DNA of 14,275 bases from Acanthamoeba lenticulata. Its lineage: Eukaryota > Discosea > Longamoebia > Acanthamoebidae. The stretch is from positions 1 through 14,275 of the forward strand of contig NAVB01002523.1 of NCBI GenBank assembly GCA_002179805.1, given 5' to 3'. This document shows, piece after piece, positions 1 to 9,071 of this stretch. The notes under the pieces are model-generated. The model worked only from the letters and a program-made list of their open reading frames with translations, was not told the origin of the DNA and did not search any database. Position 1 is the stretch's first letter. The number at the start of each line of letters is the position of its first letter. Made by a program: the position numbers and the translations under genes.

Positions 1-3000
1 CTCGAGGCTTGGCTGTAAATTTAGAAGATAAATAAATTAAATGATTATTACTTAAAAATCATTTGAAAAAAGAAGAGGAAATGAGTACGGGCAGAGATCT
101 CGTGGTATTTCTCGAGGCACTCGGCGGCGGTGCGGGAGGCCCATCCGGTCCCACCGGAGGCAGCCGTGGCGGCGTTGACGCGCTGGGCGACCTCGTCCCA
201 GAACATCGGGTGTGTCGCCGGCACCGATCGCTGGGCCTTCCGCAGCGCCTCCACTTGCTGCGCTCCGCCCCCAACACGTTAGCCACACAAAAAAACATTA
301 TTTAAAAAGAAACATTGGGGTACCTTGGCCGTCCAGGCGGTCGTGTCGTCGTCGGCGCCCGAGCTGGGGCCGGAGCCAGCGGCCTTGTTGCCTTTGTCAG
401 AATTTGAAGAATTCTGAACGTCCTTGTGCTGATCGTCCGTCGTCTCCGTCTTTTTAAGTTTCTTCTTCTTCTCTTCGTCGTCATCGCTATCACCGTCCTT
501 TCCACTGTCATCTTCCTCGTCGTCAGCCCGACGCCGCTTGGGTGGCCGGCCTCGCCGCGCCTTCCCATTGGCCTCCTCTGCCGTCGCTGCCACCGGCGCC
601 GTCCGCGCCTTGGGCGGGCGGCCCCGCTTCGCCGTCGCCTTGGTCGTGGCTGCCGTCGCCGCTGCCGGCTTTCGGCCGCGGCCGCCTCTGGTGGTGGCAG
701 GGGCGGCGGCCTTGCGCTTGGTTGCTGTCGCTGCGCCGCGCCGTCGCTCTACCGGCTCATCGTCTTCGCTCTCGTTGTTGTAGTCGCTCGCTTGGTCCTT
801 GTCCTCGTCCGAGGATGACGTCAGCAAGACGACCCGAACGGCTTTGGCTGCGGCCGCTGTCTTCCGGCGTCCGCCGCGCGTTGTCGTCGTCGTTGTCTTC
901 TTCTTGGCCGCCGCCGCCTTGGGTGGTCGCCCGCGCCCGCGTTTGACCGGCGCCGCCGCCGTCTCGGCCTCTTCATCGGCGTGCCCGTTCTCGTGCACGT
1001 GGGTCTCGGCCTCGACGCTGCCAACCTGCTCATCCTCTTTCTCCTCCTCCTCCTCCTCGTCTTCTTCCTCACCCTCTCCCTTACTTTGCACCGCACGCCG
1101 CACGCGCTTGCGCGGCTTCTCCGCGGTCGCTTTGGCCTTGGGCTTGGGCTTGGGCTTGGGTTTGGCCTGGGCCGCCGCGGTCGCCCGGAGTCGTCCTCCG
1201 CGCCCCCGGCGCGTCAGCTCCTCTTCGTCGTCCTGCTCGTCGGTGCCATCACTATCCCTGTCACTGCTGTGCTCGCTGCTACTGTCGCTGACTTCAGCAC
1301 GCTTCGAGAGTCGCTTCTTGGGATTGGCGGCCACCAGCGACGCCGCGTCCTCGGCGATGTCGACCAGAAGCCCGTGCCTGCCATGAATAACTCACTCGTG
1401 AGCCCAACAACGTGAGGCCGCATTGGCATATAAAACTGGGCCGGCGCGTACACTCGGACGGGAGCTTGGTTGCGCCAATAGGCCAACGGGGCCAGCACCT
1501 TGCGGCCGCTCCGCGTCGTGCCCACAGCGTGCTCCGCCAGCCTGTCCCAATACAAGCCGAAACATGACCATAAGTTAATAAAGAAGACAAAAAAGTAATA
1601 AATGCGGACTGTACCGAGGCGAGGGCGGGACGACGGGCGGCGAGCGGAAGGACGTGTTGAAGGAGGCCTCCAGGTTGCCCAGCATCCGGCTCCGCCGTCT
1701 TCGCCGACGCTTTTCGTCATCGTCGATGTCCTCATCCTCGTCTTCTTCCTTCTTCTTCTTTGTCCTCGTCTTCTTACCGCTGACGTCCTCCGCGATGCCG
1801 TTTCGCGGTTTGCTGCTAGGCGTTGCTCGCTTGGCCGGAGCGGGCAGCTTGCTCCTCTTGCGCTTCGCGCCGCCGCCTGGCCGTCGCTCATCGACGTCTC
1901 TCGTATCGACTGACACGTCGGCCTTGCCTTCCTCTTCCTCGTCCTGATCCTTGTGCTCAACTTCCTTCTCCTTCTCCTCCTCGTCCTTCTCGTCGTCGGT
2001 CTTCTTCTCCTCGTCGCCATCATCGCCATCGGGCAAGTCGCCGAGGAGAAGCGAATCGTCGGTGATCGGGCGGTAGCCGGCCGGCCGTCTCCGCTTCGCT
2101 CGCCCGCCTACGCCGGTGCCGCCAAGCTTGGCGAGGAGGCTCGACGCCGGAAACACAGGCTTGGCAAAGGCCACCGCCTTGTCACCGCCACCTCCGGTCG
2201 CCTTGCCGCTCCCGGGCAGGGCCTGGGTGGATGCGGTGCCTCGGGCCGCGGGCTTGTAAGGCGTGGCGTCCGTGTCGTCGGCTGCAGAGGGATTGAGGGG
2301 CGGTATCGGCTGCTGCGAGATGATGTAGTCGCTATCTTCGACATCGTCATCCTCATCCTCGTCTGACGCTTCCGCAACGGCGCCTGCTGTTTGGCGGGAG
2401 ACCACCTTGTGCGTTGTGTCGGCTCGCGCTTGCGTTTGTTGCTGTTGCTGCTGCTGTAGCTCCTCCTCCTCCTCCTCCTCCGCTTCGTGATTGACCGCAC
2501 TTGCTTCGACGAACACAGAAGCCTCGCCCTCTTTGTCTTCACCTTCCTCGTCCTCGCTGTCGTCGTCTTTCTCCTCCTCCTCCTCCTCCTTTGCCTTTGC
2601 ATCAGCGCCTTGGTCGTCAGCGCGATCGTCATCGTTCTTCGTGCTCTCGTCTTCGTGAGGCTCCACCACTTCTGAAGTAGCCTCGACGTGAGCGCGCTGA
2701 TGACCCTCGGGACGTTCATCCTCCTCGTCCTCGTCCTCTTCATAAACGAGGCTGATGACCGCTGGTTCAGTGACCTCACGATGATGCTCTTCCTCTTGCT
2801 CCTCCATCTGGTCCTCTCGCGCAGGTTTTCCTTTCTTTTGGCCGTTCTTGGCCCGGAACGCACCATCTTCTTCCTCTTCGCCGTGCTCGTGCTTCTCCTC
2901 TTCATCGTCCTCATCGCGGTCCTCTTCTTCGCGTTGCTGATTCTCGAGCTCAGTCACTTCGGTCATGTCCTCCTTGGACTCGTCGTGCTCAGGCTCGCCA

Positions 3001-5475
3001 TCACCTTCCTCGGCCTCTGCGCGCTCTCGCTCTCCGTCCTCTTCGTCTTCTTCCTTCTCCTCCTCCTCCTCCTCTTGCTCGTCGAGCTCCGCAGTAACGT
3101 CAGGCTTTTCGTCCTCGCGCTCATGCTTCCTCGCATGGCGCCGACCCGTCTCGTCGTCCTCGGCCTGGTTCACTTCGTCTTCATCGTCTTCGTCGACCTC
3201 GACTTGCTCAGCGGATGACTTCTCGAGACGAGCTTGCTTCTCGGCGTCGTAGCGGAGGATGGAGGCGACGACCTGCTGCTGGTCGAGGCCCACCTGGGAC
3301 TCGAGGCCGCGGGCCTGGAGCTCTTCGTGTAGCTCGGCCGGGGCGAGGTCCAGCAGACGGTCCTCTTCGGTGCGCCGGCGGCGGCCGGCCTCCTTCTGCT
3401 CGAGCAGCTTGAGACGGCGAACGAGCTCGGCCTTGTTGATCCGCGCCGTGTCCCAGCGGTTGCGCTGGTGCAGCTCCTCGCGCAATTGCGCGCAGGTCAT
3501 AGCCTCGAGGCGGGCCTGCAGCTCCTCGTCGGCCTCCATATTAGTGCCAGACTGCTTCACCAGCGCACGCCAGTTGGACGGGAATCCCTCGGCAAACTGC
3601 GCCAACATGTCGGGCCCGTAGCCAAAGTCCTCAGCGTCGATCACCGGCCTCGGGTTCATGGGCCCGCGCAGCAGATACCGGTTACCGCTCGCTGTCTGCA
3701 AAAATTCCAGCACAAGCGCGAGTGAGAATGCAACTAAAGAGAAAAAGGAGGAGAAGAAGAAAAGGTGGACCTCAAGGAGACGCGGGTTGTCGTCGGCGCG
3801 GCGGCGGATGTTGGACGAGTGCCACACGCGCCCGTGGGTGTCGGATCCCGGATGCACGCGGATGCCCTCCACGGCCAGGCACGACGTCGTGCGCACTCGC
3901 GACGGCTAGATGCAGCCGTGAACGTCGACACCGTCGTCGTAGACACGTTAGCGCCAGGCCCAGGCCGAAAGCTCAAGAAAAAGCTTTGGCGTACCTTTAG
4001 GTACCAGTTCTCGAGGATGACCGGCACGGGCGACGGCTTCGAGTCAGCCGTGGCTGCTGTGGCGGTGCGAGGAACCGTTGAGGCGTGCGGAGACGGCGCC
4101 AGGTGGTCACCGGTGTGGTCCGCCAGCTGGCTGCGACCCAAGAGAAGTGAGTTGGCTTGGTTAAGCTGCTGAGTCACTGCGCTAGGCTTGCGCTTGACCT
4201 CTTCCTCCTCCCCCTCTTCCTCTTTTTCCTCTTCCTCCTCTTTCTCTTCTTCATGCTCCTCTTCTTCCTCCTCCTGACCTGCTACTTCGACCTCCCGCTC
4301 ATCCTCCTCCTCCTCCTCCTTCTCCTCTTCCTCTTGCTCCTTTTCCTCTTGTTTTTCCTTTTCTTCATCCTCCTCGGCCGCGATTTGTCGGTGTCGCTCT
4401 TCTTCGATATCGTCCTCCACGTGCTCCTGTTGCTGCTCTCCTTGCTCTTCCTCACCTTCGTCTTGTTTTTGTTCCTCTTCCTTTTCCACGCTCTCGTTCT
4501 CGTCCTTTTCAAGCAGCGTTTCGTCATCATCTTCTTCTTGTGGTTGGTGTTCCTCTTTCTCCACGTGCTCATGTTCTTCGTATCGCCTTTGTTCGTTTTC
4601 CTCTTCCTCCTGCGCTTCGCGTCGTTTTCGTTCTTTTTCGTTCTCCTGCTGACGTGCAGCTTCTGCTTCCTCTTCCTCACGCTGTCGTGCCCGCAGCGCC
4701 TCTTCTTCCTCCTCCTCTTCTTTTCGCTTTGCCTCTGCTTGTTGCCGTAGTTCTCTGTCCTTGCGCTCCTCTTCTTCTCGCGCTAGGCGCAGAGTCTCGG
4801 CTTCGTCGCGCTCACGTCGCTCCCGCTCCTCCTGCTGTCTCCGTTTGGTCTGTTCGCCTGATGACATGAGGGCGGCCAACAGAGATGGTGGCGTCAGGAC
4901 ACCACCAGATCTGACGGACAGCAACAAGCACAAAGGGTCACGTACTTGTGGCGCGGATCAGGGCGGCAGGCACTGGGCTGGACTGCACGGCCTTGGGCGT
5001 CTTACGAGTCTGCTGTGGTGTGGTCCAGCCTCCCTGCCAGCCACAACCACCATCAAAATCATGTTCAACAAGTGAGCTGAGAATTGGCGCGTACTCGCAG
5101 CACGGTTGGTGTAGGGCTCTGCCGTAACAGGAGCGCATCGAACTGGTTATCCAAATCCCCAGTAGAAAGAGGCATCGCCGTGGCGGGCGCCCCTGTAGCA
5201 GAAGGCGAAGGCACCGTAGAAGCTGAAGGCGATTCAGAAGTTGGCGCCAATTTGTTGCTGGGTGTAATGGGGGTTGCAAAAGAGGCCGCAGCAGATTTGG
5301 CGACTAGAAGTGAACCCGGTCGCAAAGTGGGGACAGGGGATCGCATGGCCGACGAATCCTTAAATCTTAAAATCACGCCAGTGTTCAGTGGATCTTTCGA
5401 AGGCTGCACACGCGAGCGCCTCACCGTAGTGGGTGTGGGATCTTCCCCTTTGCCTCCACCTCCATTGTTCGCCAT
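1..5475 (-). CDS. KNL2: KNL2/M18BP1-like centromere protein (SANTA, SAP x2, CENP-C-like motif, AT-hooks, SANT/Myb), 3' end outside window
   Basis: Predicted exons, 5' to 3': 5475-5095, 5033-4946, 4857-3995, 3905-3771, 3695-1615, 1541-1452, 1377-324, 257-89, 12-<1. All introns are GT-AG, 61-89 nt, and every phase closes, giving about 1,625 codons before the edge. The start is the first ATG after an in-frame TGA at 5571-5569. Residues about 157-390 are a charged Glu/Arg helix-like region. A SANTA domain lies at about 435-538 (LENWYLK, AVEGIRV, WHSSNIRRR, LLETASGNRYLLRG, EGFPSNW). Two SAP-like helix pairs lie at about 553-589 and 604-640, followed by long Glu/Asp tracts. A CENP-C-like motif (RSGRKVLAPLAYWRNQ) is at 1193-1208, AT-hooks (RGRPPK type) at about 1358-1493, and a SANT/Myb domain (WTAKQVEALRKA, FWDEVAQRV, RTAAECLEKYHE) at 1561-1618. 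In animals and plants this family recruits the CENP-A loading machinery to centromeres; that role here is inference. The identification rests on three independent domains in the family order. Confidence 0.85.
1138..1161 (-). repeat. Four hexamer units coding Lys-Pro repeats
   Basis: Plus strand TTGGGC appears three times in tandem, then TTGGGT. Read on the minus strand it encodes repeated Pro-Lys in the basic linker between the CENP-C-like motif and the AT-hooks of the KNL2-like protein. Confidence 0.8.
2434..2482 (-). repeat. CAG/CAA plus GAG microsatellite coding poly-Gln then poly-Glu
   Basis: On the plus strand the stretch reads as TTG/CTG units followed by a run of CTC units. On the coding strand it gives about seven Glu followed by seven Gln inside exon 5 of the KNL2-like gene. 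It is a probable length-variable site within a disordered linker. Confidence 0.75.
4195..4380 (-). repeat. GAG/GAA-rich purine tract coding poly-Glu
   Basis: On the plus strand this is almost uninterrupted CTC/CTT/TCC. On the coding minus strand it is GAG/GAA/AAG codons of exon 3 of the KNL2-like gene, giving Glu/Lys runs. Weaker tracts of the same kind occur at about 1030-1070, 1935-2010, 2560-2590 and 3040-3085. The strand asymmetry makes long Leu/Ser ORFs appear on the other strand. Confidence 0.85.
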
Positions 5476-6067
5476 ATCGCCGGCACAGCCCACAATGCCC
5501 AATCGTAAATCAAAATCCTTCTTCTTGAATTGATGGCGCAGAAAGTTTTCAGGCCTGCGGCTTAACGGTCAACTCATCTGAAACTCTTTTGCTAACGTTT
5601 CAAAAAAAGCTAAATTTCGCTTCTGTGAAAATTGTGTTTGTGTTTTTTGTTGCTACAACACGAGAAGAGATTCCGCTACCAAGCTGCGTGCGCAACAGGC
5701 GGGTGCCTAGCTCATGTCCTGCCGCACCACCCTGGTGGCTACCTCAATGATGCACGATATCAACCTGGATCAAATCAACTCTGTTACGAACTGTGCTGAA
5801 TTCTGGGCTGTTGCGTCTCCAAACAGAACCGAAAAATCACCGCCTCATCCTTCTGATCATCAGCCAATCCCAACATAAGAATGGCCTTTGCCTTGATCGA
5901 AGTTCCTTGAACGTCGGTGTTTTCAAGATAGGGCCATGTAACGGGCAAGTTCCCAGCCCCATTAATGCTCTTACGCCCGACACACGACGCCACGTGTTGC
6001 AGCCTGGCCAAAACCTTTAAAGCGGCTACCAGTCTTCTCGAGAACCCCACTAAGCACTTCAACCTTA
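5476..6067. promoter_or_regulatory. Divergent intergenic region between the KNL2-like gene and the membrane-protein gene
   Basis: The two flanking genes point away from each other, so this 592-nt stretch should hold both promoters and 5' leaders. It is more AT-rich than the exons, especially about 5580-5660, which has A and T runs. I see no convincing TATA box. A two-codon upstream ORF (ATG AGT TGA, minus strand 5577-5569) lies in the probable leader of the KNL2-like gene. Part of the region is also covered by a weak antisense ORF described separately. Confidence 0.5.
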
Positions 6068-6078
6068 ATGTCCTCCAT
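5784..6078 (-). other. Unresolved antisense ORF pair, possible small gene or gene remnant
   Basis: On the minus strand an ATG at 6078 opens a 34-codon frame starting MEDIKVEVLSGVLEKTG. A second frame, offset by one phase, stays open through to 5784 and contains NLPVTWPYLENTDVQG and ADDQKDEAVIFRF. Each has ordinary, non-repetitive amino-acid composition, and the change of frame near 6010-5980 would need a frameshift or a splice I could not define. The ATG overlaps the start of the plus-strand membrane gene, so both cannot easily be simple 5' ends. I do not recognise the protein. It could be a decayed gene or chance. Confidence 0.2.
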
Positions 6079-7234
6079 AGAAGCAGAGCAAAGCTACCAG
6101 GCCACAAGGAGCCACGACCAAGGCCGAGCCGGGCGTAGCCTCTCGGGGGTGACGCTCTACGCCGGCTCGCTGCTCATCATAGGCGCCCTCACCTGGCTTT
6201 TGACTAAGGTGTGGGAGTCGAGCGCCAACCTCTTCTTCCTTGCGCTGGCCTACGTCGTTGTCTTTGGCACGGTAGGCATCAAGCTGTGGTTCGAAGGCCA
6301 GGCCAAATACGGCATCCCGCAGGCCGTGGGCGGCCTCTTCGTCTGCGTCGCCGTGTGGGTGGCGCCTGTTGCCTCCTTCGCTGCCCAGCGCTACCTCGAC
6401 CAATGGCCTATCAGCCGCGGATTTTTGATGTCGCTCACACTCGTGGTGGGCGGAGTTCTCTCGTTCTACAACGGCATCCACTTCCCCTTCCTCACCGCCC
6501 CCATCGCCTGTGGCCTCCTTGGCATGTTAGACCTCGTCCGGTTGGTGTGGCCTGAGCCCTTGAGCGACGAGGCCGCCGTCATCAACATCGCCTCTGGTTT
6601 TGCCATGAACGTGGTTGCTTTCATCATCGATCGACGCACGCAGTCAGCCCACCAGCGCCAGCACCAACATCGCGACTTTGGTTACTGGTTCTACCTCTTT
6701 GGCACGGCCTGTACCTTCTCTGGCCTCTTCCACCTCTTTTTCGTGTCGCAGAGCCTCCTTGGTCCCCACAACTGTGGCTTGGGCATCGCCTCCGCCATCT
6801 ACATGGTACACCTTCCTGCACTCAGCGACCAACACAAGAGTTTCACTCAAGTGAGGTAAGGGCTGATCGAGCTGATGGTTGGATTGCAGGTGGCTGGTGC
6901 GCTGTTGAGTCGCCAAGGCTTGATCGTGTTCGGCGGACTGGGCGTGTCGGCCTACCTCGTCTACCTCACGACCGTCTTGTTCTATGACTCGTGGGCGTAC
7001 CCCTTTGTGCTCACCGCCATAGGCCTGGCCATCATCTCTTTTGGCATCTTGGTGCACAAGTACATGACCTCCCCGTACGTTCACAACTTATGGGATCCCA
7101 GCGCTTATGTTCTTATGTACACAGAGGAAGCTCAGCAAAGTGGCGTTCCGCCCCAATTAGACAAGAAGAGTCCAATGACAAGGAGAAGTGATTGCAAATG
7201 TGTGTGTGACAAGAATGGAGTTGGTGGCAATTGA
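6068..7234 (+). CDS. Multi-pass membrane protein, DUF2157-like
   Basis: Two exons, 6068-6805 and 6890-7234, joined in phase 0 across an 84-nt GTACAC...TTGCAG intron, give about 360 residues. The splice joins ASAIYM to VAGALLSRQG and keeps a membrane helix continuous; the alternative donor at 6851 would leave a 39-nt intron. About ten hydrophobic segments are visible, near residues 27-47, 53-75, 82-107, 117-135, 138-160, 168-187, 204-226, 237-252, 255-277 and 281-304, with a short polar N-terminus and a charged loop at about 188-203. The pattern YAGSLLIIGALTWLL at the first helix resembles DUF2157-type proteins known mostly from bacteria; that match is by eye. Function unknown. The C-terminus is uncertain: a possible extra intron (7075-7124) would end the protein at 7191 instead. 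Confidence 0.78.
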
Positions 7235-7319
7235 AGCTGAGATCAACAAACACCCCTTTTTGCAGTTTGTGTTTCAAGTTTTGCACCGAAAGTAATGCTC
7301 CATGTATGCCCTACTCGGC

Positions 7320-9022
7320 TTACGTGCTCCAGGTCTCGTCAGGAGCAAAAATCTCCGTGAGGAACCAGCTCTCCAAGGACGCGACCACGAATCTTATCTG
7401 CACCAACAAGGGTTACCATGATCACATGACGACGATGAAGACGCCGCTGCAGAGAAGAAAAGCAATCCCCTTCTTGGAGGGGGGGGGGCGTACTAAGCCG
7501 GACTGGTCGTAGAGGATCTGGGTTCGGATTTGGACGCGCAGTAGTTGTCCGTCGCGCCGCCGCAGGAGCAGGCAGACGGGCACAATCGGGCTTGTCCCTT
7601 GCGGTGGGCCGTTCGTCGATAAAGCAAAGTAAATCGCTTGAACCTTCCGTCGGTACGAGAAGAACCTGAGTACGTTCTGACCCGCAAGCTCCTCCTGTTT
7701 CGTCGTTAACCTCACGACGTGCGTGCGTCGTTTCCAAGGCGAGGGGCGTGTACGCGTGAATAGCCAGACAGTCGCAAGAAAGCGTCATTGACGTAGGCGA
7801 AGGTCGACTCGCCGTGATAAGTAGAGAACGACAACACGAAAGGCATCCTGTACAGCACATGCACGCGCTCTCTCTTTAGTCTCCGTTCATCGGCGGGACG
7901 AGGAAGGCAGGAAAGGAAAGGAACAAACTGGAGGGACAAGCTCTCGGAGAGAACGTAGTGCCGCATGGCCGGCACTGCTTGGCACATGTCGGCCCACACC
8001 TGGCCCGCAGTCTCCGTGCCCGACGAATGCAACACCGACAGCTCGTGCGAGAAGTCGGCCAGCATCGACACCGACGAGGCCGTTGACGTGATAAGCCGCT
8101 GCGTCCAGGCGATCGACGGCAATTCCGCCGAGGACGGTGTTGTCGACAACGGACTCGCGCTCATCGTCCCAGCGAATACTGGCGCGGCATCACCGATACC
8201 GAAGCTTCGGGCCAGCGGCGAGCTCCATAGGTTTGCTTCTTGCCGCCACTGCTCTGGGTGTGGTGGCTGAACCGCATGTGGCGGTGGTGGTCGCGCAACC
8301 AAGGGAGCCGGCGAGGGCGGTGTCGGAGGATGATGATGATAATGGATGGGACCGGGGTAGAGGGTGGCATAGCTGGCGTCCAGTCGTGCGACGAGCCGCT
8401 CGTGGTCCCCGCGTAAGTGGCCAAAGTCCCGCCGAAGAGCACAGACTTCATCGGAGAGCTGCGTCACCGATCGAGCGAGCTGCTGCAAGAGAGCTTCCGC
8501 GCCCGGGCCACTCGTCTGTGCGCGCTTCTCTTCTGGCAGCTGTTGTCGTCGTCGTTGTCTTCCTCTTCCTCTGCCAGCAAAACGATGTTCATATACGTCT
8601 GCATCGTCACCGTAACCGCGGTAGTCATCCTCGTCGTCGTCCTCGCTGCTGAGAAGCTCGTCTTCGTCTGCTTCCTCGCTCAGCTCGCCCGCCTCTTCGC
8701 CAGCTCGATGGCTGTACGTTTCATCGCGCTTGCGTCTCTTGTGCAGTTTGGTCATCTCGACCATCATCAACTTGACCATGCCGCTCTTCTTTGTCTTTGT
8801 CCTCGACGAGCTCGCTGTTGTCGTTGTTGATGCCGCTGGAGAACATGACGATGACGATGAAGACGAAGATAACGAAGATGTAGGTGGTGACGAAGAAGAT
8901 GAGCTAGAATGGAGGGCTGAGGAGGCGAAAGTGGTGTTTGGGCGAGGCTGAGCTGAGGAAGAGTCGGCCGAGGAGGTCGTTTTGTCTTTGGACTTGGGCT
9001 TGCGACCGCGCTTATGTGCCAT
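7320..9022 (-). CDS. PAS-domain protein with Ser-rich basic N-terminus, probable regulator
   Basis: Exons 9022-7754, 7694-7494 and 7397-7320 give about 515 residues. The first splice joins AFLRLSGYSR to EELAGQNVLRFF, restoring the classic PAS pattern (NDAFxxLSGYSREELxGxN), which strongly supports it. The PAS domain runs from about residue 392 (MPFVLSFSTY) to about 505 (RVQIRTQILYDQSGL, then IRFVVASLES). The N-terminus has KRGRKPK (AT-hook-like), a long Ser/Thr run, an acidic patch, an Arg-rich GRGRGRQRRRQ segment, a short coiled coil (about 175-215) and a Pro/His-rich linker. PAS domains sense ligands or mediate dimerisation. With the basic patches a nuclear regulator is plausible, but no standard DNA-binding fold is visible. 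The last exon is the least certain: an acceptor at 7448-7447 would give a different tail ending at about 7339. Confidence 0.75.
7479..7488. repeat. Ten-G homopolymer in an intron
   Basis: A run of ten G on the plus strand (C on the coding strand) lies just inside the donor of the second intron of the PAS gene. A similar run is at 9114-9123. Length may vary or be mis-sequenced. Confidence 0.8.
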
Positions 9023-9071
9023 AGCTGGGCGGCAGTCGCGCTCGCGGCCCAGACGCACGCATCGCGAGCAT
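9012..9071 (-). promoter_or_regulatory. Upstream ORF overlapping the PAS gene start
   Basis: An ATG at 9071 opens a 19-codon frame (MLAMRASGPRARLPPSYGT) in a different phase from the main ORF. It ends at TAA 9014-9012, just inside the main coding sequence, whose ATG is at 9022. If the transcript includes it, scanning ribosomes would meet it first and main-frame translation would be reduced. Confidence 0.4.

Noticed and set aside
799..1386. Ser-rich plus-strand ORF of 195 codons
   Set aside because: Antisense of the AT-hook exon; no domain and no splice support.
2688..3218. Leu/Val-rich plus-strand ORF of 176 codons
   Set aside because: Complement of the acidic region of exon 5; composition is explained by the opposite strand.
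4157..4750. 197-codon Leu/Phe-rich plus-strand ORF resembling a membrane protein
   Set aside because: It is the exact complement of the Glu/Lys-rich exon 3 of the KNL2-like gene; CTC/CTT runs always read as Leu, Ser or Phe.
3734..4933. Separate Glu-rich gene starting at the ATG at 4867 (MSSGEQTK)
   Set aside because: That ATG lies inside an 88-nt GTACGT...TCATCAG intron; splicing links exon 2 to GEQTK-coding sequence in phase, and the 3' end continues into the SANTA domain.
4911..4945. 35-nt intron ending at the GTCAG near 4911
   Set aside because: Too short for this genome and it reads into an in-frame stop.
8390..8560. bZIP domain in the PAS protein
   Set aside because: An Arg-rich segment precedes a short coiled coil, but the basic-region Asn/Arg pattern and a regular Leu heptad are missing.
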